A stretch of 64,000 nucleotides of DNA from Nectonema munidae (taxonomy: Eukaryota; Nematomorpha; Nectonematoida; Nectonematidae): assembly GCA_030549495.1 (NCBI GenBank), contig JAUIRK010000759.1:1-64000 (forward strand). Reading direction: 5' to 3'. Position 1 is the first letter of the stretch. Each line of letters begins with the position of its first letter. This document shows positions 11,086-22,119 of the stretch, in pieces. Both the position numbers and the translations under genes were made by a program. The notes under the pieces are model-generated. The model made no database searches and had not been told where the DNA came from. It saw only the letters and a list, made by a program, of their open reading frames with translations.

Positions 11086-13875
11086 TAGGGTGTCCCAAAA
11101 AACTATTTAACTTATTTTATTTTGCACACGTTTCTATTTAGTTTCAATCTTAAAGAAAAACCGAAAAAACAATTTTAGAGAAATCATTAATTCTAAAGGT
11201 TCCCTCAGTCTAGAAGATAATTCAAAAATGTAGCTAATTTTTCAATTTTATACGTACATTTTTAAAACTTGTATCAGCTTTTTTCTATGATTTTTTTTTC
11301 AGTGTCTGCTTTTTTTTAATCTTATTTTAACTCCAATTTGTTCAATTTTAAAAATAATGAAATTTAATACCTGAAAACTTATGTTTGCTCAAGTACCATT
11401 AGTATTTTTTCTACATTTTTATTTTTTTTATATTATTTTAGGAATATTTTTTTTGAATTAATCATGGTTACGAGGCACAATCTTTATATGCTAGGTTGTT
11501 TAGAAAATGCTTCATTAGAAAATTTATCTCAACTTCCAACTGCAAATGAGGTTTTAGCGTTTATATTTCTACACTTACAGATTGAAAAAGTCAAAAAGTG
11601 ATGCAGCAAATATTGTTGCAGATGAAATTATAGCAGTATGGACTAAAGCATCAATACCCACTTCCCATAAACCAAAATGTGTTGAAAGGATAAAAAAGTT
11701 ATACACTAACTACGAAAGTGTAGTGAAAAATAAAAACGTGGGGGAAAAAAGCAAAGACAAAAGGAAGTTATTTTTGAAAGTATTTTGATCAAGCTCTTTG
11801 ATACTTCACATGCTGATGTACTAAAACTTTTTAAAATCGAACAAGACAAAATCTTTTTGAATGATCAGAGAACTGATAGGAAAATGTATATCGATAAAGA
11901 AGATCTTCAATATTCTCGTAAAGTTTTTCTCAAAGAAACGCGTAAAAGTGCTGAAGAGAAAAGAAAAAAAAGAAGTAAATCATATCATTACTATCCAAAA
12001 CATGCGTAGAGTCTAATTCTGATGGTGACACATCAAGTCAAGATTCTGAGAAGAATATTGGCGCTTCATGTGTTGACAGAGTTGATAAGAATAAACAATC
12101 ATACTCAAAAAAATTATTCAAAATCCAAACTCTTTAGATCGAACAGATACATCTGTACGCCAAGCAGTGCACATTGTTGCTCCGGCACTTCTTGCAGCTG
12201 GGATTGAACTGAATTCGTTGACTCTTTCTAAGTCAAGCATCCATCGTTCTCGTAGACTCATGAGAATAGAGAAAACAGATGAAATAAAAAAAACTTTGCT
12301 CCAAATGTTCCTTTGGTACTTAATTTTGATGGTAAATTGATTTCTGATTTAAATGGAAAAAAATTTGACCATATACCTATTTTAGTCAGTGGAAAAAGTA
12401 TTGAAAAAATTTTAGTCATTCCCAAAATTCTAACAGCAACAGGAAAAAACATTTCAGAAGCAGTTATAAATGTATTAAATGATTGGCCAAATGTAATTCC
12501 ATGGCTTTCTGCTTTATGCTTCGACACAACATCAGTTAATACAGGAATCCACAATGGAGCATGCAAATTAATAAGAGAAAAATTAAATTCTGAAATTCTT
12601 TTTTTACCATGTCGGCATCATATTCTTGAAATATTGATATCAAAAGTTTTTTCAATACTCGTGGTCCTTTCGTAGAACTTTTCGCTTGCTTCAGAAATCA
12701 GTGTTCTAAATTCGATAAATCCAAGTTTTTGCCTTTTGACAACTTCGAAAAAAATGAAAAATCATCACAATGGTTCAAAATGAAGAAAAATGAAACTTTA
12801 ATTTTTATCGAAAATCAATTAACACAATTCCAACCCAGAGATGATTACAGAGAACTATTGTTTCTTTCTCGAATTTTTCTAAATGGTCATAAACAAAAGA
12901 ATGTTTACTTCAATCGTCCGGGAGCATTTCACAGAGCCAGATGGATGGCAAAAGGAATTTACTGCTTGAAAATATACTTACTCAGGAAAGAATTTAAAAT
13001 TTCTGAAGAAGAAACTCATAAACTTTGCCGAATAAACATCTTTAATGTTTTTCTTTATATAAAGAGATGGTACACAGCAAATATAACTCAAGATGGACCA
13101 CTCAATGATTTAGAGTTTTTACAAGAACTAGAAAGTTACAAAGAAATCGACTTTGAAATCCATACTGCTGTGATTAAAAAAGCTAAACGGCATTTGTGGT
13201 ATCTGAGTCAGGATTTGATTGGTTTGGCTTTGTTTTCTTCAAAAACATCGCAAGAAGAAAAAAAGTTCATGCTTTTTAATCTCCACAAGCAAAAAGAGAA
13301 AAGCGACTGTTTTTATCGTTTAGAAATGAAGAGCAACGCAGTTTTATGTCGCTCTGATTTAACTACCTTTATTACTCGAATATCCCAAATTTTATTTCGT
13401 TGTCTAAAACTTTATGTTCCAAAAAATTTGAATGACCTTGAAGACATTGAAGTTTCAATAAAATGTGCTAATGATGTTGCAGAACGAGCTGTAAAACTTG
13501 CAGAAGATTATAAAGATTTAACTAGAAATGATGAAGAAAAACATTTCCTTTATCAAGTTGTTGAACATCATCGCAAGTTATTTCCTTCATCTAATAAAAG
13601 CCCTTACTTTCACTTCTAAAATTTAATTTTTTTAAAGCTTTACTTTCAGATTGATTTTTTGTTCGTATAAATAATAAAGATGTTTTAATTTTTTCCAACA
13701 TCATATATATGAACAACATTAACATATATTATATATAACATGTGAATATGCTCTGAGCGAACCCAAATTTTAAAAATTTTGTTTTGAAAATTCACATAAG
13801 TTTTATTTTTATGAATTCACATTGTTCTAGGGGGTGTGCAAAAAATTGTTTGAAAAAAAAATTTGGGGCACCCTA
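11086..13875 (+). mobile_element. hAT-superfamily DNA transposon in NUP155 intron 2
   Basis: The ends are inverted repeats, TAGGGTGTCCCAAAAA on the left and (reverse-complemented) TAGGGTGCCCCAAATTT on the right. The element is flanked by a perfect 8-bp duplication ATATACAT at 11078-11085 and 13876-13883. An 8-bp duplication is the hAT hallmark. Length is 2,790 bp. It carries a broken transposase on the + strand, the same strand as the host gene. The intact duplication and readable transposase point to a fairly recent insertion. Confidence 0.9.
11464..13619 (+). pseudogene. hAT-type transposase, broken
   Basis: A transposase that cuts and pastes the surrounding element. The frame opens at ATG 11464 and is then interrupted by several frameshifts and stops (near 11580, 11785, 12010, 12140, 12300 and 12675). 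The last piece, 12729-13616, is open for 296 codons. The core reads CFDTTSVNTG (acidic residue plus TTS) and then CRHHILE about 40 residues later, comparable to the D and C-x2-H motifs of hAT transposases. The C-terminal part reads NDVAERAVKLAEDY. The same family occurs at 14150 (+) and 58600-60320 (-). It is not functional as it stands. Confidence 0.8.
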
Positions 13876-14149
13876 ATATACATACATATAATACACAATA
13901 ATAGTATTGTGATTACTTTTCAAAATTTGTCAGCGGTTTTCTTTAATGAACAAAGTTTAATATAATTTAAAATACTTCGGTGATATATACATAAATTGAA
14001 AGTTTATTTTTTTCTGGTGAATGCATTGAATTATTTTTAGAAACAACTTGCTTCTTTTTCATTATTGACTAATATTTTATTAAATTTTGCTTACAACTTT
14101 TCTCTGATATAAATAAATACTTCCTATGCTATGATTAGAAAGCAATACT

Positions 14150-14837
14150 TTTCGGTGGAATATAGGCAATTTTATAAAAATGACTGAACTTTTGAAAAGC
14201 TTATACAATTGATAGAAAAACGGAAGGTTTAAAGACATTCTCAAGACATCTTTCAGGAAAAAATGTTACATGTGCATTGTTTGATTCTGGCATTTCTATA
14301 GAAGAAAAAAGAAAGATGGTTATAAACATGAAAAAATTTAACATAAATGCTAAAAGTAAAGCAACTATAAGAAATTTAGATAAACAATTTTCTTACACTC
14401 ACGGTCCTTTATATACTTTCCACATATTAAAAATTCCATCGCATTTTTGCTCTTAGATCCACATGAATGGGAGAAAGTAAAAGTTTTAAACAATCAAAAA
14501 CTATACTATCAAATTTATGCGTTTCTAATGATGATATAGCTGAAAGAAGAATTTCAATGACACAATCTTTTGCAAAATGTGAAAAAACTAAAGATGAAAA
14601 ACAATCCCAATTTCTCGTGCACGTACTAGAAAATCATAGAAAGCTATTTTCTAATGCTACAAAAAAACTTTGTATCAATAAATTTTTACCTAAATGTAAA
14701 TTTCAAATGCTTTGAACAGCCCTTAAAATAAGCTCAATTCTTTGTGCAGTTTATTTTCTTTCAACTTGAAACTATTTTAAAAGTTCTAAATAAAAATTAA
14801 AAAAAAATATTTTTATATATTTTGTTGAACTACCCTA
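14150..14837 (+). mobile_element. 3' fragment of a related hAT element
   Basis: A 5'-truncated, diverged relative of the element just upstream. An open piece (14467-14715) contains NDDIAERRISMTQSF and VLENHRKLFS, matching NDVAERAVKLAEDY and VVEHHRKLFP in the larger copy. It ends near GAACTACCCTA at 14827-14837, which looks like a right-hand hAT terminus. No left end was found. The transposase is broken. Confidence 0.65.
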
Positions 14838-15269
14838 CTATCCATGACGTGTTTCATGCTACTTTATAATAGACCACTTGCCTAATCCCTTATTACTAAT
14901 TAGTTTCACCATCATTAAAATCTCTAATTTTAAGAACTGATTATGTATAATATTATAAAAAAAAAGACAATTTTTTTTTCATACAATATTTTTTATAAAC
15001 TTTTTATAGAATACTTCTATATCACAGTGAAAATATAATGAAGTATATTTATGAAAATAGAATATATTTATAGTATTAAAATATATGCCATTATTTAGTG
15101 GGTTCGCACTACAATTTTGTAAAAAAAATTCAGTATTTCAAGAAAAAAAGAGGGGGTGGGGCAAAATAGCTGCCCGTCACTGAGGAAATGAAAATAGTCC
15201 GTCACCATTTGGGGTAAGCTTTACTCGAATCATCTTAAAAATGTGTTGAAGTGTATTTGCAATGATTGA

Positions 15270-15428
15270 AAATTTGAATCAGGAGGTCCATACAGAATAC
15301 AACAGTTTGTGATCGATGATTCCTACCTGCAAACGATTTCAATGAACTATCCCCGCGAAATGACCGTGTTTCTTCAAGCGAAGCCCTCAAATAATGAGAA
15401 GCTCGCACGAAGCGTGAAGTGTTTTTAA
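15270..15428 (+). other. Coding-like island in intron 2
   Basis: A GC-richer stretch with a 52-codon open frame ending in TAA 15426-15428. It contains IQQFVIDDSYLQTI and MNYPREMTVFLQA, which read like real protein. The opposite strand is open too (15235-15534), so the strand is uncertain. It matches no NUP155 segment I know. It may be a remnant of another gene or element, or a chance frame. Confidence 0.2.
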
Positions 15429-15550
15429 AGTAAAATACGTCTAGAAGCGTCTCCTGTTTGAGGTTTTGGCAAATTCCTATGTTATGTTTTTTAACTTTTC
15501 TAGGTGAACACGCTGACGTTTGAAGAATGACCATAGAAGTGAATTAAAAT

Positions 15551-15633
15551 ACACTTGCGGATTTAAAGGGGGCGGAAACGGCGTACGCCCCTCTAAAATT
15601 GCATTGTCAATTGCTTTTTCTAGATCCGCCCCT
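15551..15633. mobile_element. Short hairpin, probable MITE fragment
   Basis: The left side CTTGCGGATTTAAAGGGG pairs imperfectly with the right side CTAGATCCGCCCCTG. The motif CAGGGGCGGATCTAG is a common end of non-autonomous hAT-type repeats in invertebrates. No target duplication is visible. Confidence 0.4.
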
Positions 15634-15865
15634 GAAATATATTATGTCAAACGACTGCATAAATTCGTTCACCTTTTGATGGTTTGTTTCAAGTGAATTG
15701 CTTTAAGTGCATTATACTATTTTTGACAAGGCTCTTGATGTAGATATACCCACATTCTTTTTGAGTGAAGTTAAGAATGCGAGCTTAGTTTTTGAGGATC
15801 TAAATTGAGCAAAATATTTACTTGCTTTCGCGTTTACTTTCATCTCACCTTATTTGCGTGTTTAG

Positions 15866-16393
15866 CTCATTTGCACGCAGTTAGAGGAGCTGAGGGCTTT
15901 TCTCGAAGAAAACAACGTCCTCACGCCAACCTCATCTCAAAAAAGAAGTCACGTGTACTCCATGTACTTTCCCATAGAGTTCATTGCCACCATGCTAGAG
16001 GCTACAAATTGTGGGAGTGGCAGTCACTCCTTCGCTCTCCATTCGTACCTAGTGAATGGTGTTGGACTGTCGTTTGAAAGCACCATGTCCATCTACTACA
16101 ACCTCCTGAACCAAGCCACGTCGCCGCTTAAAGAGGAGCTCGCGTCTTTGCACCCTTCGTGTGTGCGAGTCGACTCCAAAATCTACTTGATCAAGGTCCT
16201 CGTCGACACACTCACTTTCTTTTCAAAGAGGAGAAGCGATTCCTCTCCTCCCACCCACCTCACGAATTCCATTTCTTCTTATTGCAGTTGTCTTTTGATT
16301 GAGTTGAGTAATTTGCAAATTCAAACTCCGCGCACTGATGACGTAGAATTACTTTTGAAGCGTGTCACAAAATTACAGTCTATTTACGCGTGA
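15866..16393 (+). CDS. NUP155: NUP155 nucleoporin, exon 3 (C-terminus)
   Basis: The final coding exon, 175 residues plus the stop TGA 16391-16393. The frame is in phase with exon 2 from acceptor 15865 (next codons CTC ATT TGC) and also from the alternative acceptor 15880. YFPIEFIATMLE matches FPLDFIVQFLE of human NUP155, and GVGLSFESTMSIYYNLL matches EIGVPLPRLLEVYDQLF, both in the extreme C-terminal solenoid. The local GC content is clearly higher than in the introns. A poly(A) signal follows within 15 bases. The exon is unbroken. Confidence 0.88.
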   Translation, partial: LICTQLEELRAFLEENNVLTPTSSQKRSHVYSMYFPIEFIATMLEATNCGSGSHSFALHSYLVNGVGLSFESTMSIYYNLLNQATSPLKEELASLHPSCVRVDSKIYLIKVLVDTLTFFSKRRSDSSPPTHLTNSISSYCSCLLIELSNLQIQTPRTDDVELLLKRVTKLQSIYA

Positions 16394-16401
16394 ACAATTT
16401 C

Positions 16402-16407
16402 AATAAA
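16402..16407 (+). promoter_or_regulatory. Poly(A) signal of NUP155
   Basis: AATAAA begins nine bases after the stop codon of exon 3. It is very close to the stop, so the 3' UTR would be short, or a later signal is used. Confidence 0.55.
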
Positions 16408-16539
16408 TTTTTTCTATCTATTTTTGCACATTTTCATTTCGGTTGAGAATATTTTCTTTTGTATATAAATTTGAATGAAAGGCAGCAATTATGCGGATAA
16501 ATAGATAGATTGCTCTTAACTGTTTCCTTACTTGGGTTT

Positions 16540-17260
16540 AGTTTTTGTAAATTTTCACTTAAACCCATTTTCCAAATGCCAATTTTATCGGGTCTCCCAT
16601 CTGATCAATGACTCTAACACACATTTTAGCTACCATAAAACTTTTCTTTATTTTCCAAGTGTTGAAATTCTTTTCTTTTCTAAAAGTGGCACTCAAATTT
16701 GTGAATTACCTCTGAAAATTGTGTCCAAAAATTTAATTCTAATTTTAAGTCAAAATTTTGAAAATGTGAAACAAATTTTGGGCTTTACTTTTAAAAGTTG
16801 TCTAATTCATATTTTAAATAAAATAAAATGTATTTTTCATACTAAATCGACCACAATGGTTTCATTCCGGGACTCAGTTTTCGCAGATTATTTTGTCAAA
16901 TTTTCAGAAAATGGGAATCAAACTTTGTGTTTTACTATTAAAAATTGTCTCCAAAAAGATTCATTGATATTTTAAATATGTTTTTATACTAAATCGACAA
17001 TGAAGATTTCATTCTAGTCTCAATGTCTGAAAATGTGAATCATTCTTTGCGGCTTTCCTGTGAAGATTATCTCAAAAAACATTTTTTTAAATTTGACCAT
17101 CCTGTGTTGATTTTAAAACTTAGTTTCGCAATTAGGGTGTAAGAATGTGTTTGAAAAATCAAATTTTCATGCTTTTGATTAAAATTCTTTATGATGTTTA
17201 AATTTTGTTATGGATCCAGTCTTTGTAATGCTTTACTATACTAAAAATCAAAGTGGAAAT
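16540..17260 (-). repeat. Degenerate tandem satellite, period about 147 bp
   Basis: The motif ACTAAATCGAC recurs at 16841 and 16990, and GAAAATGTGAA-like blocks recur at about 16760, 16908 and 17031. The reverse complement matches the array at 32.3-33.0 kb (units with GGTATAAAAACATATAT). A 147-codon open frame at 16532-16975 is only a translation of this repeat. The outer limits are approximate because the units are diverged. Confidence 0.6.
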
Positions 17261-17295
17261 TTTTAATTCATCCCTAGATAAATTCTTACGTAGTG

Positions 17296-17470
17296 CAGCG
17301 TCTTTCAAACTTTTTAACTGCGACCGACAGCAAGAAGCCGAGTCTGCATCGCGACCCATAGAACTCAGCTGTAACAAGACAAACTCTCTTCACTGGCTTC
17401 ATTTATTCAGCATCTTTTTGTCTCACGACCCATTTTATTTTTCACGCAACCCACAGTTTGACACTCTTAA
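17296..17470. mobile_element. hAT-type MITE, eroded
   Basis: The left end is CAGCGTCTTTCAAACTTTTT, followed by GCGACC. The right side reads CGCAACCCACAGTTTGACAC, roughly its inverse. CAGYGTTTCTCAAACTTTT with GCGACCCA is a familiar end of ZBED5-like hAT elements. No clear target duplication remains. Confidence 0.5.
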
Positions 17471-18902
17471 AAGTTTCTATCTGTATACATAATACTGTTT
17501 AAATGGTATAATCATCGAATACTTAGTGTTTCAAAAAATGTTAACGGTGAAGAAAAAGCTCATTCATTGGTAATGAAAAATCATTGAAACATTATCCCTT
17601 ATGTAATCATAAATTCAATAATAACGATTAGAAATCTGATCATTTTCAAAAGGCTAAAGCTATGTAACTTTGACAGATGCCAATATGTAAAGATAAAGAA
17701 GCCACTGTCAAATTTGATCAGAGTTTGGCCATTTTTTCCTTTTATTGTAAAAGTAACAGACTTTTGGATGATGAAGGTTTCTTGCAATTGGAAAAAGAAG
17801 GTCATGAATGATTCCATGAGGAGCATGAATTTTGAAAAAGGATTCGTTAAGATATATGCAGAGTGATATCTGGTCATATCACCGATGCTACCAAACATGA
17901 TACTGATAAAAAAGCTTAAGATCACCAAGAAGATTCTCTTCAATAGCATGGCTGAGATTGCATGTAATCCTGGCTAAATAAATGATAAAAGTGAATCTGA
18001 CCGTAAATCAGCCTTTGGTAAAAGTGACCTCAATTTAAACTTAGAGTGACCAAAATATTTTTAGAATAAAATTGGGCATTATTATCGATTGATATACTAT
18101 GTATTGATAAGTTTATTTTACAATGTAAAGAAAATGTTGCTCAGAAGACATGAATAAAAGTTGAAAGATGCAAATAAGGAAATAAAAAGTAAAACTTTTA
18201 TTCCAAATAATTTCTAAATATTAATTTTCGACCACTCTGCCCTTCTTGAGATAAACAGAAGCGTTAAATGCCAAAAGTTGAAAATAAGGAACAGAGAGTG
18301 AGAAAGAAGAATATAGTATATTAAATAGGGATTAATTTTGATTGAAATTACAAATATTTCAGATACAATAAGTGTCCATAAGATTATGATAAAGATGGTA
18401 AATGTAAATATAGAACCATATGCAGTTTAAAGTGTGGAGTGGCGAGATGGGAAGAGAAGATAAGGCAAACATATTAACAAGAGTTGTAGATTGGACATAT
18501 AAAATACTCATATATGTGTTTGTAGTATCTAAGTGCAACTACATAAAAAGAATTGTGGAATACAAAATGTCAATATTGAAAATAATTATTTGGGGATCCT
18601 ATGAAAGCTAATTTACTGGCGTAAAATATTTTGAGTGAAATAGACACCAAATGTTAGTTTATTAAATTAATTGACGGCATTTAGCAAAAAAGCGTAGAAG
18701 TAGAATATATTTGACATTAAGACAAAAAATGTCCACTTTTTGCAGTTAAAGAAGTTGAAAATAAGAAAAGAGGAGAATTTGATTGTTGTGAAGACAGAAA
18801 TGGTGTTAGTGAGGTGGAAGGATGACATTGTAGGGTGGTGCCCGATTCTAGATAATGATTCTGATTCTCTAAATTTTTTAATTTAATCTTTTCTCTAATC
18901 AT
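17471..18902. other. AT-rich stretch without a recognised gene
   Basis: A 116-codon - strand frame (17599-17949) is hydrophobic near its start (LVILSFFISIMFG) and could be a membrane segment, but no family is recognised and no upstream exon is evident. The remaining frames (18420-18611, 18717-18902) look random. No transposon ends were identified. Confidence 0.3.
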
Positions 18903-19372
18903 AAACCCAAGCCGGTCAATTGACCGTTTTTATAACAAAATCATGTAAAAACATTTTCAATTCTGTTCTTTAGGAAGTGAGATTTTTAACGTCTGATTTT
19001 TTTAGTTCTCGAGACTCATGTCTATTTGTAAAAAAAATTGGTCTTTTTGATCATGTTATACCTTAAAGGTCCAGACCCGGTCAATTGACTGTCTTTGAAA
19101 AATCTCATATAGTGTTTATAAAAAAGCATTTTTTATTTATGTAAGAAGAATAAAACACAAATATTTATTTCTTTACATTTGGAACACACGTTTATGGAAC
19201 ACTGGCCACAAACGTAATCTGAGCAATTGTAACATGTGATTCTTGTTTTGTTCTTCTTGCAAATTCTACACGTCGTTCTTCGTCCTTCCCCATCGTCTGA
19301 CTTCTGAGTTTTAGCACTAATCAAACTGATGGTGTTGAATTTTTTCCGTTTCACTCTGCTTTCTTCACACAA
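18903..19372 (-). pseudogene. piggyBac transposase C-terminal relic and 3' end
   Basis: The - strand frame 19133-19372 encodes CRICKKNKTRITCYNC, then CGQCSINVCSKC, the Cys-rich RING-like tail that closes many piggyBac transposases. The DDE core is missing. Downstream of the frame lie two copies of the palindrome CCGGTCAATTGACCG (18912 and 19077, the second with one mismatch), spaced about 165 bp. These are typical of the subterminal region of some piggyBac-like elements. No TTAA boundary is certain. Confidence 0.6.
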
Positions 19373-19437
19373 TTCTTGTCCTAGCTGAATAAAAAACTTT
19401 TAGACTCGTTTTGCTTATTCTCAAAGACTTGCATACA

Positions 19438-19485
19438 GAGGCGTACCCAGACATTTTTTCTAGGGGGGGGGGGGGGCAAAGTTGG
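19438..19485. repeat. G-run hAT end fragment
   Basis: AGAGGCGTACCCAGACATTT followed by a run of about 14 G. The start resembles CAGTGGCGTAGCCA-type hAT ends (compare 49228-49404), but only one side is present. Confidence 0.35.
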
Positions 19486-20545
19486 AGTCTAATTAATTTT
19501 AAAAAGTTTTAACTATTTCAAAAACATATTAGTTAAGTTTATTCCAATCAGTAACGGTTGCAATTCTTACCTCTCTCTTCAGCTTCTGAATTTATTTGGC
19601 AACAAAAACTAACAACACTAAAAAAATGAGATCTTCATTACTCGAAAAGAAAAAGTTTGACTAACAACAAATGAGAAAATTTTTTTTTTAAATTTATATA
19701 ACTTTGTAAAAAGTTTTTAACTTTAAAAATAAAAAAGTAAGAAATTGGTGACTTCTTTAAAATGTAAGTCTTCTTTTATTTGAAAAAAAAAATTTGAATT
19801 TTTCTATGTCAATTTTTTTAGTATATTCTTTCATAAAAGAAAGATATTAAATTGTTTCTTCTGGAATCTAGACGAAGTCATGGATTTTCTAAAAACTTCT
19901 TTCACAAACTGCTGTACTCGAACCTACCGTAAAAAGGCCTGAAAGAGAATAAGAGTCATTTTACATAAAGCAAAATTGCTTTAAAATACCTTCATATAGT
20001 TTATATATGTTAGGAGTTTATATATGTTAGGTTCGAGTACTTCAAAAACATCAATAACGTTAGATTCTTTCTGTATCTTTTTTTTATATATTCTTTTCCA
20101 ACTTTAAGTTCCGAAAAAATCTGCTGAAAAACTATTATGTAGATGGGATATAAAAGGTTTCAGTTTTTTATATTCCAAAAATCCTACACTTTCAGGGAAT
20201 AAATATTAAAGTGCTTTCATTATTGTGCAGTTTTTTTTATTAAACCTGAAAAAAGACAATTAAAAGGATGGACATTTGTCGAAAACCAAACCTGTTGTCA
20301 AATTCCTCTCGAATCAATTGTAAGGTTTCATCTTAGTTAATACGAAATGTTCTAATTTTTTCTGCGTTATCATCGAAATATCAAAAATATTATCTGTGGA
20401 ACTGGAATTATCAACAAAATCTCATTTTCTTGATTAATGAATCAAATTCGTTTTCGTCATCTTTGAATTCTAACAAAACTTTTACCAAATCTTCTACCAA
20501 ACTTATCCCAATAATAATGATATTATTATCTTCTTTCTAAATCAA
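19486..20545. other. AT-rich stretch with one MITE
   Basis: Apart from the hairpin at 19914-20040, I see only AT-rich sequence. It may contain eroded parts of the neighbouring hAT relic, but no frame supports this. Confidence 0.3.
19914..20040. mobile_element. 127-bp MITE with near-perfect terminal inverted repeats
   Basis: It starts GTACTCGAACCTACC and ends GTTAGGTTCGAGTAC, its reverse complement but for one base. Inside, TTTATATATGTTAGG occurs twice in tandem near the right end. If the duplicated dinucleotide is TA, this would be a Tc1/mariner-type MITE; that is inference. Confidence 0.6.
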
Positions 20546-21349
20546 TTAGTATAGTGCACTATTCATAACTTCGAAAATGTAGTTTACTTGGAGGTAGTCA
20601 TTAGCAGGCTTCATTACACTAAGAAACTTTTCAACCATAAGCATTACAAATATTGAAGAATCGTCTTTTAAAGCATGAAGTAGTGCACCCCTTGCTTCGA
20701 AAGAAACATCTAGATCAGAACTATTTTTTACTTTCTCCAGAGAAGATATTATTTTTCTATGATTTTTTATCAATGAATTAACAACTTCATAATGTGATGT
20801 CCAATTTGTTGGAATAAATATTTTGAATTGTTTACTGAAAAAAGTTTTAACTTTAACCTTTTTCGTGAACTTGTAAAGCCTGGTATGATAAAAGAAATTC
20901 AGTATGGTTTATATGACGGAAAGATGCATTGATAACTAAGTGAAGCTAATGGTTTATATACAATGAATATAAGATCTTTCAAGTGCTTCACTCATTTTTT
21001 CTTGGACTCCAATTTTCTTGCCTGTTAAGATATCATTTTTCATCTATAAGTACTGGTAGAAAATATTACCTGACATCACGTAAGCGCCATCATAGCATTG
21101 ACTCATAATTTTGTGTTTTTGAATTTTACCCTCATTAAGAATGTCTAGAATTTCGGTGCTGATAGAAAATGAATCACATTCTTTCAGATAGACAATGCGA
21201 ATTAATGCTTCCTTTACGGTCTTTCCTTTCAAAAATGTCAACATCTTACACAAAATAAAAGGAATCAATGAAAATGAAGACCCCGTTAAACTACTTACAA
21301 TTGACAGGCATTCTTTTCCACTTATATCTTTTGTTCCATCAGCTTTCAA
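20546..21349 (-). pseudogene. hAT transposase relic (DUF4371/ZMYM-like type)
   Basis: The - strand frame 21044-21349 reads MKADGTKDISGKECLSIV, then CYDGAYVMSG, the two acidic motifs of the DUF4371 hAT group. The frame 20546-20773 continues the family (SFEARGALLHALKDD, then MVEKFLSVMKPAND). The reading frame is broken between these pieces, and the N-terminal zinc finger and C-terminal dimerisation region were not found. It is a fossil. Confidence 0.65.
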
Positions 21350-22119
21350 TGACAGATATGTTGAGTTATTATTTCAAGTATTATTTTGTGTAGAACAAAA
21401 CTTTTTAAAGATGCAACTATTTCACTTTGTATTCTTGATGACAAATAAGTGGAGTTTTTTGGAATGGAAACTGCGATCTTAAATTTTTCCGATAAAAATT
21501 AATCATTAGATAATAAAATTATCAGTGCTGGAACGTGACTTGTTTTAAAGTTTCAAAAATTTTCTTAATATATTTCATTTATCCATATGTTCAATTTCTA
21601 TTTTGAGAATTTCAAAGATAAAAATAGTACATAAAACTTCCTCAATATTAAAACTTTACTTTTGGGCATAACTTACATTAATATTATTCGCATCACCCGA
21701 TATATCGACTTCTTCAGATGTTATCAAAAAAATTTATGTTGACAAATATGCTTAACAGAATTTTTTATAAAAAAATAATTTCAAAACTGTGAATATGTTA
21801 AACTTTGTGTTGAAATAACATGCAGTGAAAAGAATTTTTTTTACTATTTTGTGCTTACCATAAAATTATACTAACTCAAAAATCAGTTGAATGAACTAGT
21901 TACAAAAAGTTAATAAAAAATTTTCTCAAGTGAAAAAAAGTACCTAAAAAACATTTTAATAATGCAACTTTTTGTTTTGACAATGTGATATGAAGGATCT
22001 TTATAGAATTACTGTATATTTTGATCAAAATGAGGACTGATATTGTTTGAAATTCAGTTTCTTACATTTTGAAGACAGTTCGGACTCTATTTTTTCGTGA
22101 ACTGTATAATTGAAACTTC

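Larger units (their letters stand above)
10864..15865 (+). other. NUP155 intron 2
   Basis: An intron of about 5.0 kb between donor 10864 and acceptor 15865. A hAT transposon takes up 2.8 kb of it, a related hAT 3' fragment follows at about 14150-14837, and a small MITE-like hairpin and a coding-like island lie near the 3' end. The phase is 0 on both sides. The acceptor at 15865 (GCGTGTTTAG) and an alternative at 15880 (GCACGCAG) are both in frame. Confidence 0.75.

Noticed and set aside
16532-16975. 147-codon + strand frame after NUP155
   Set aside because: It translates the 147-bp satellite. Its internal similarity follows the repeat period, and no protein family is recognised.
17599-17949. 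Membrane protein gene on the - strand
   Set aside because: A hydrophobic start alone is not enough in AT-rich DNA. No family match, no exon context and no conserved motif.
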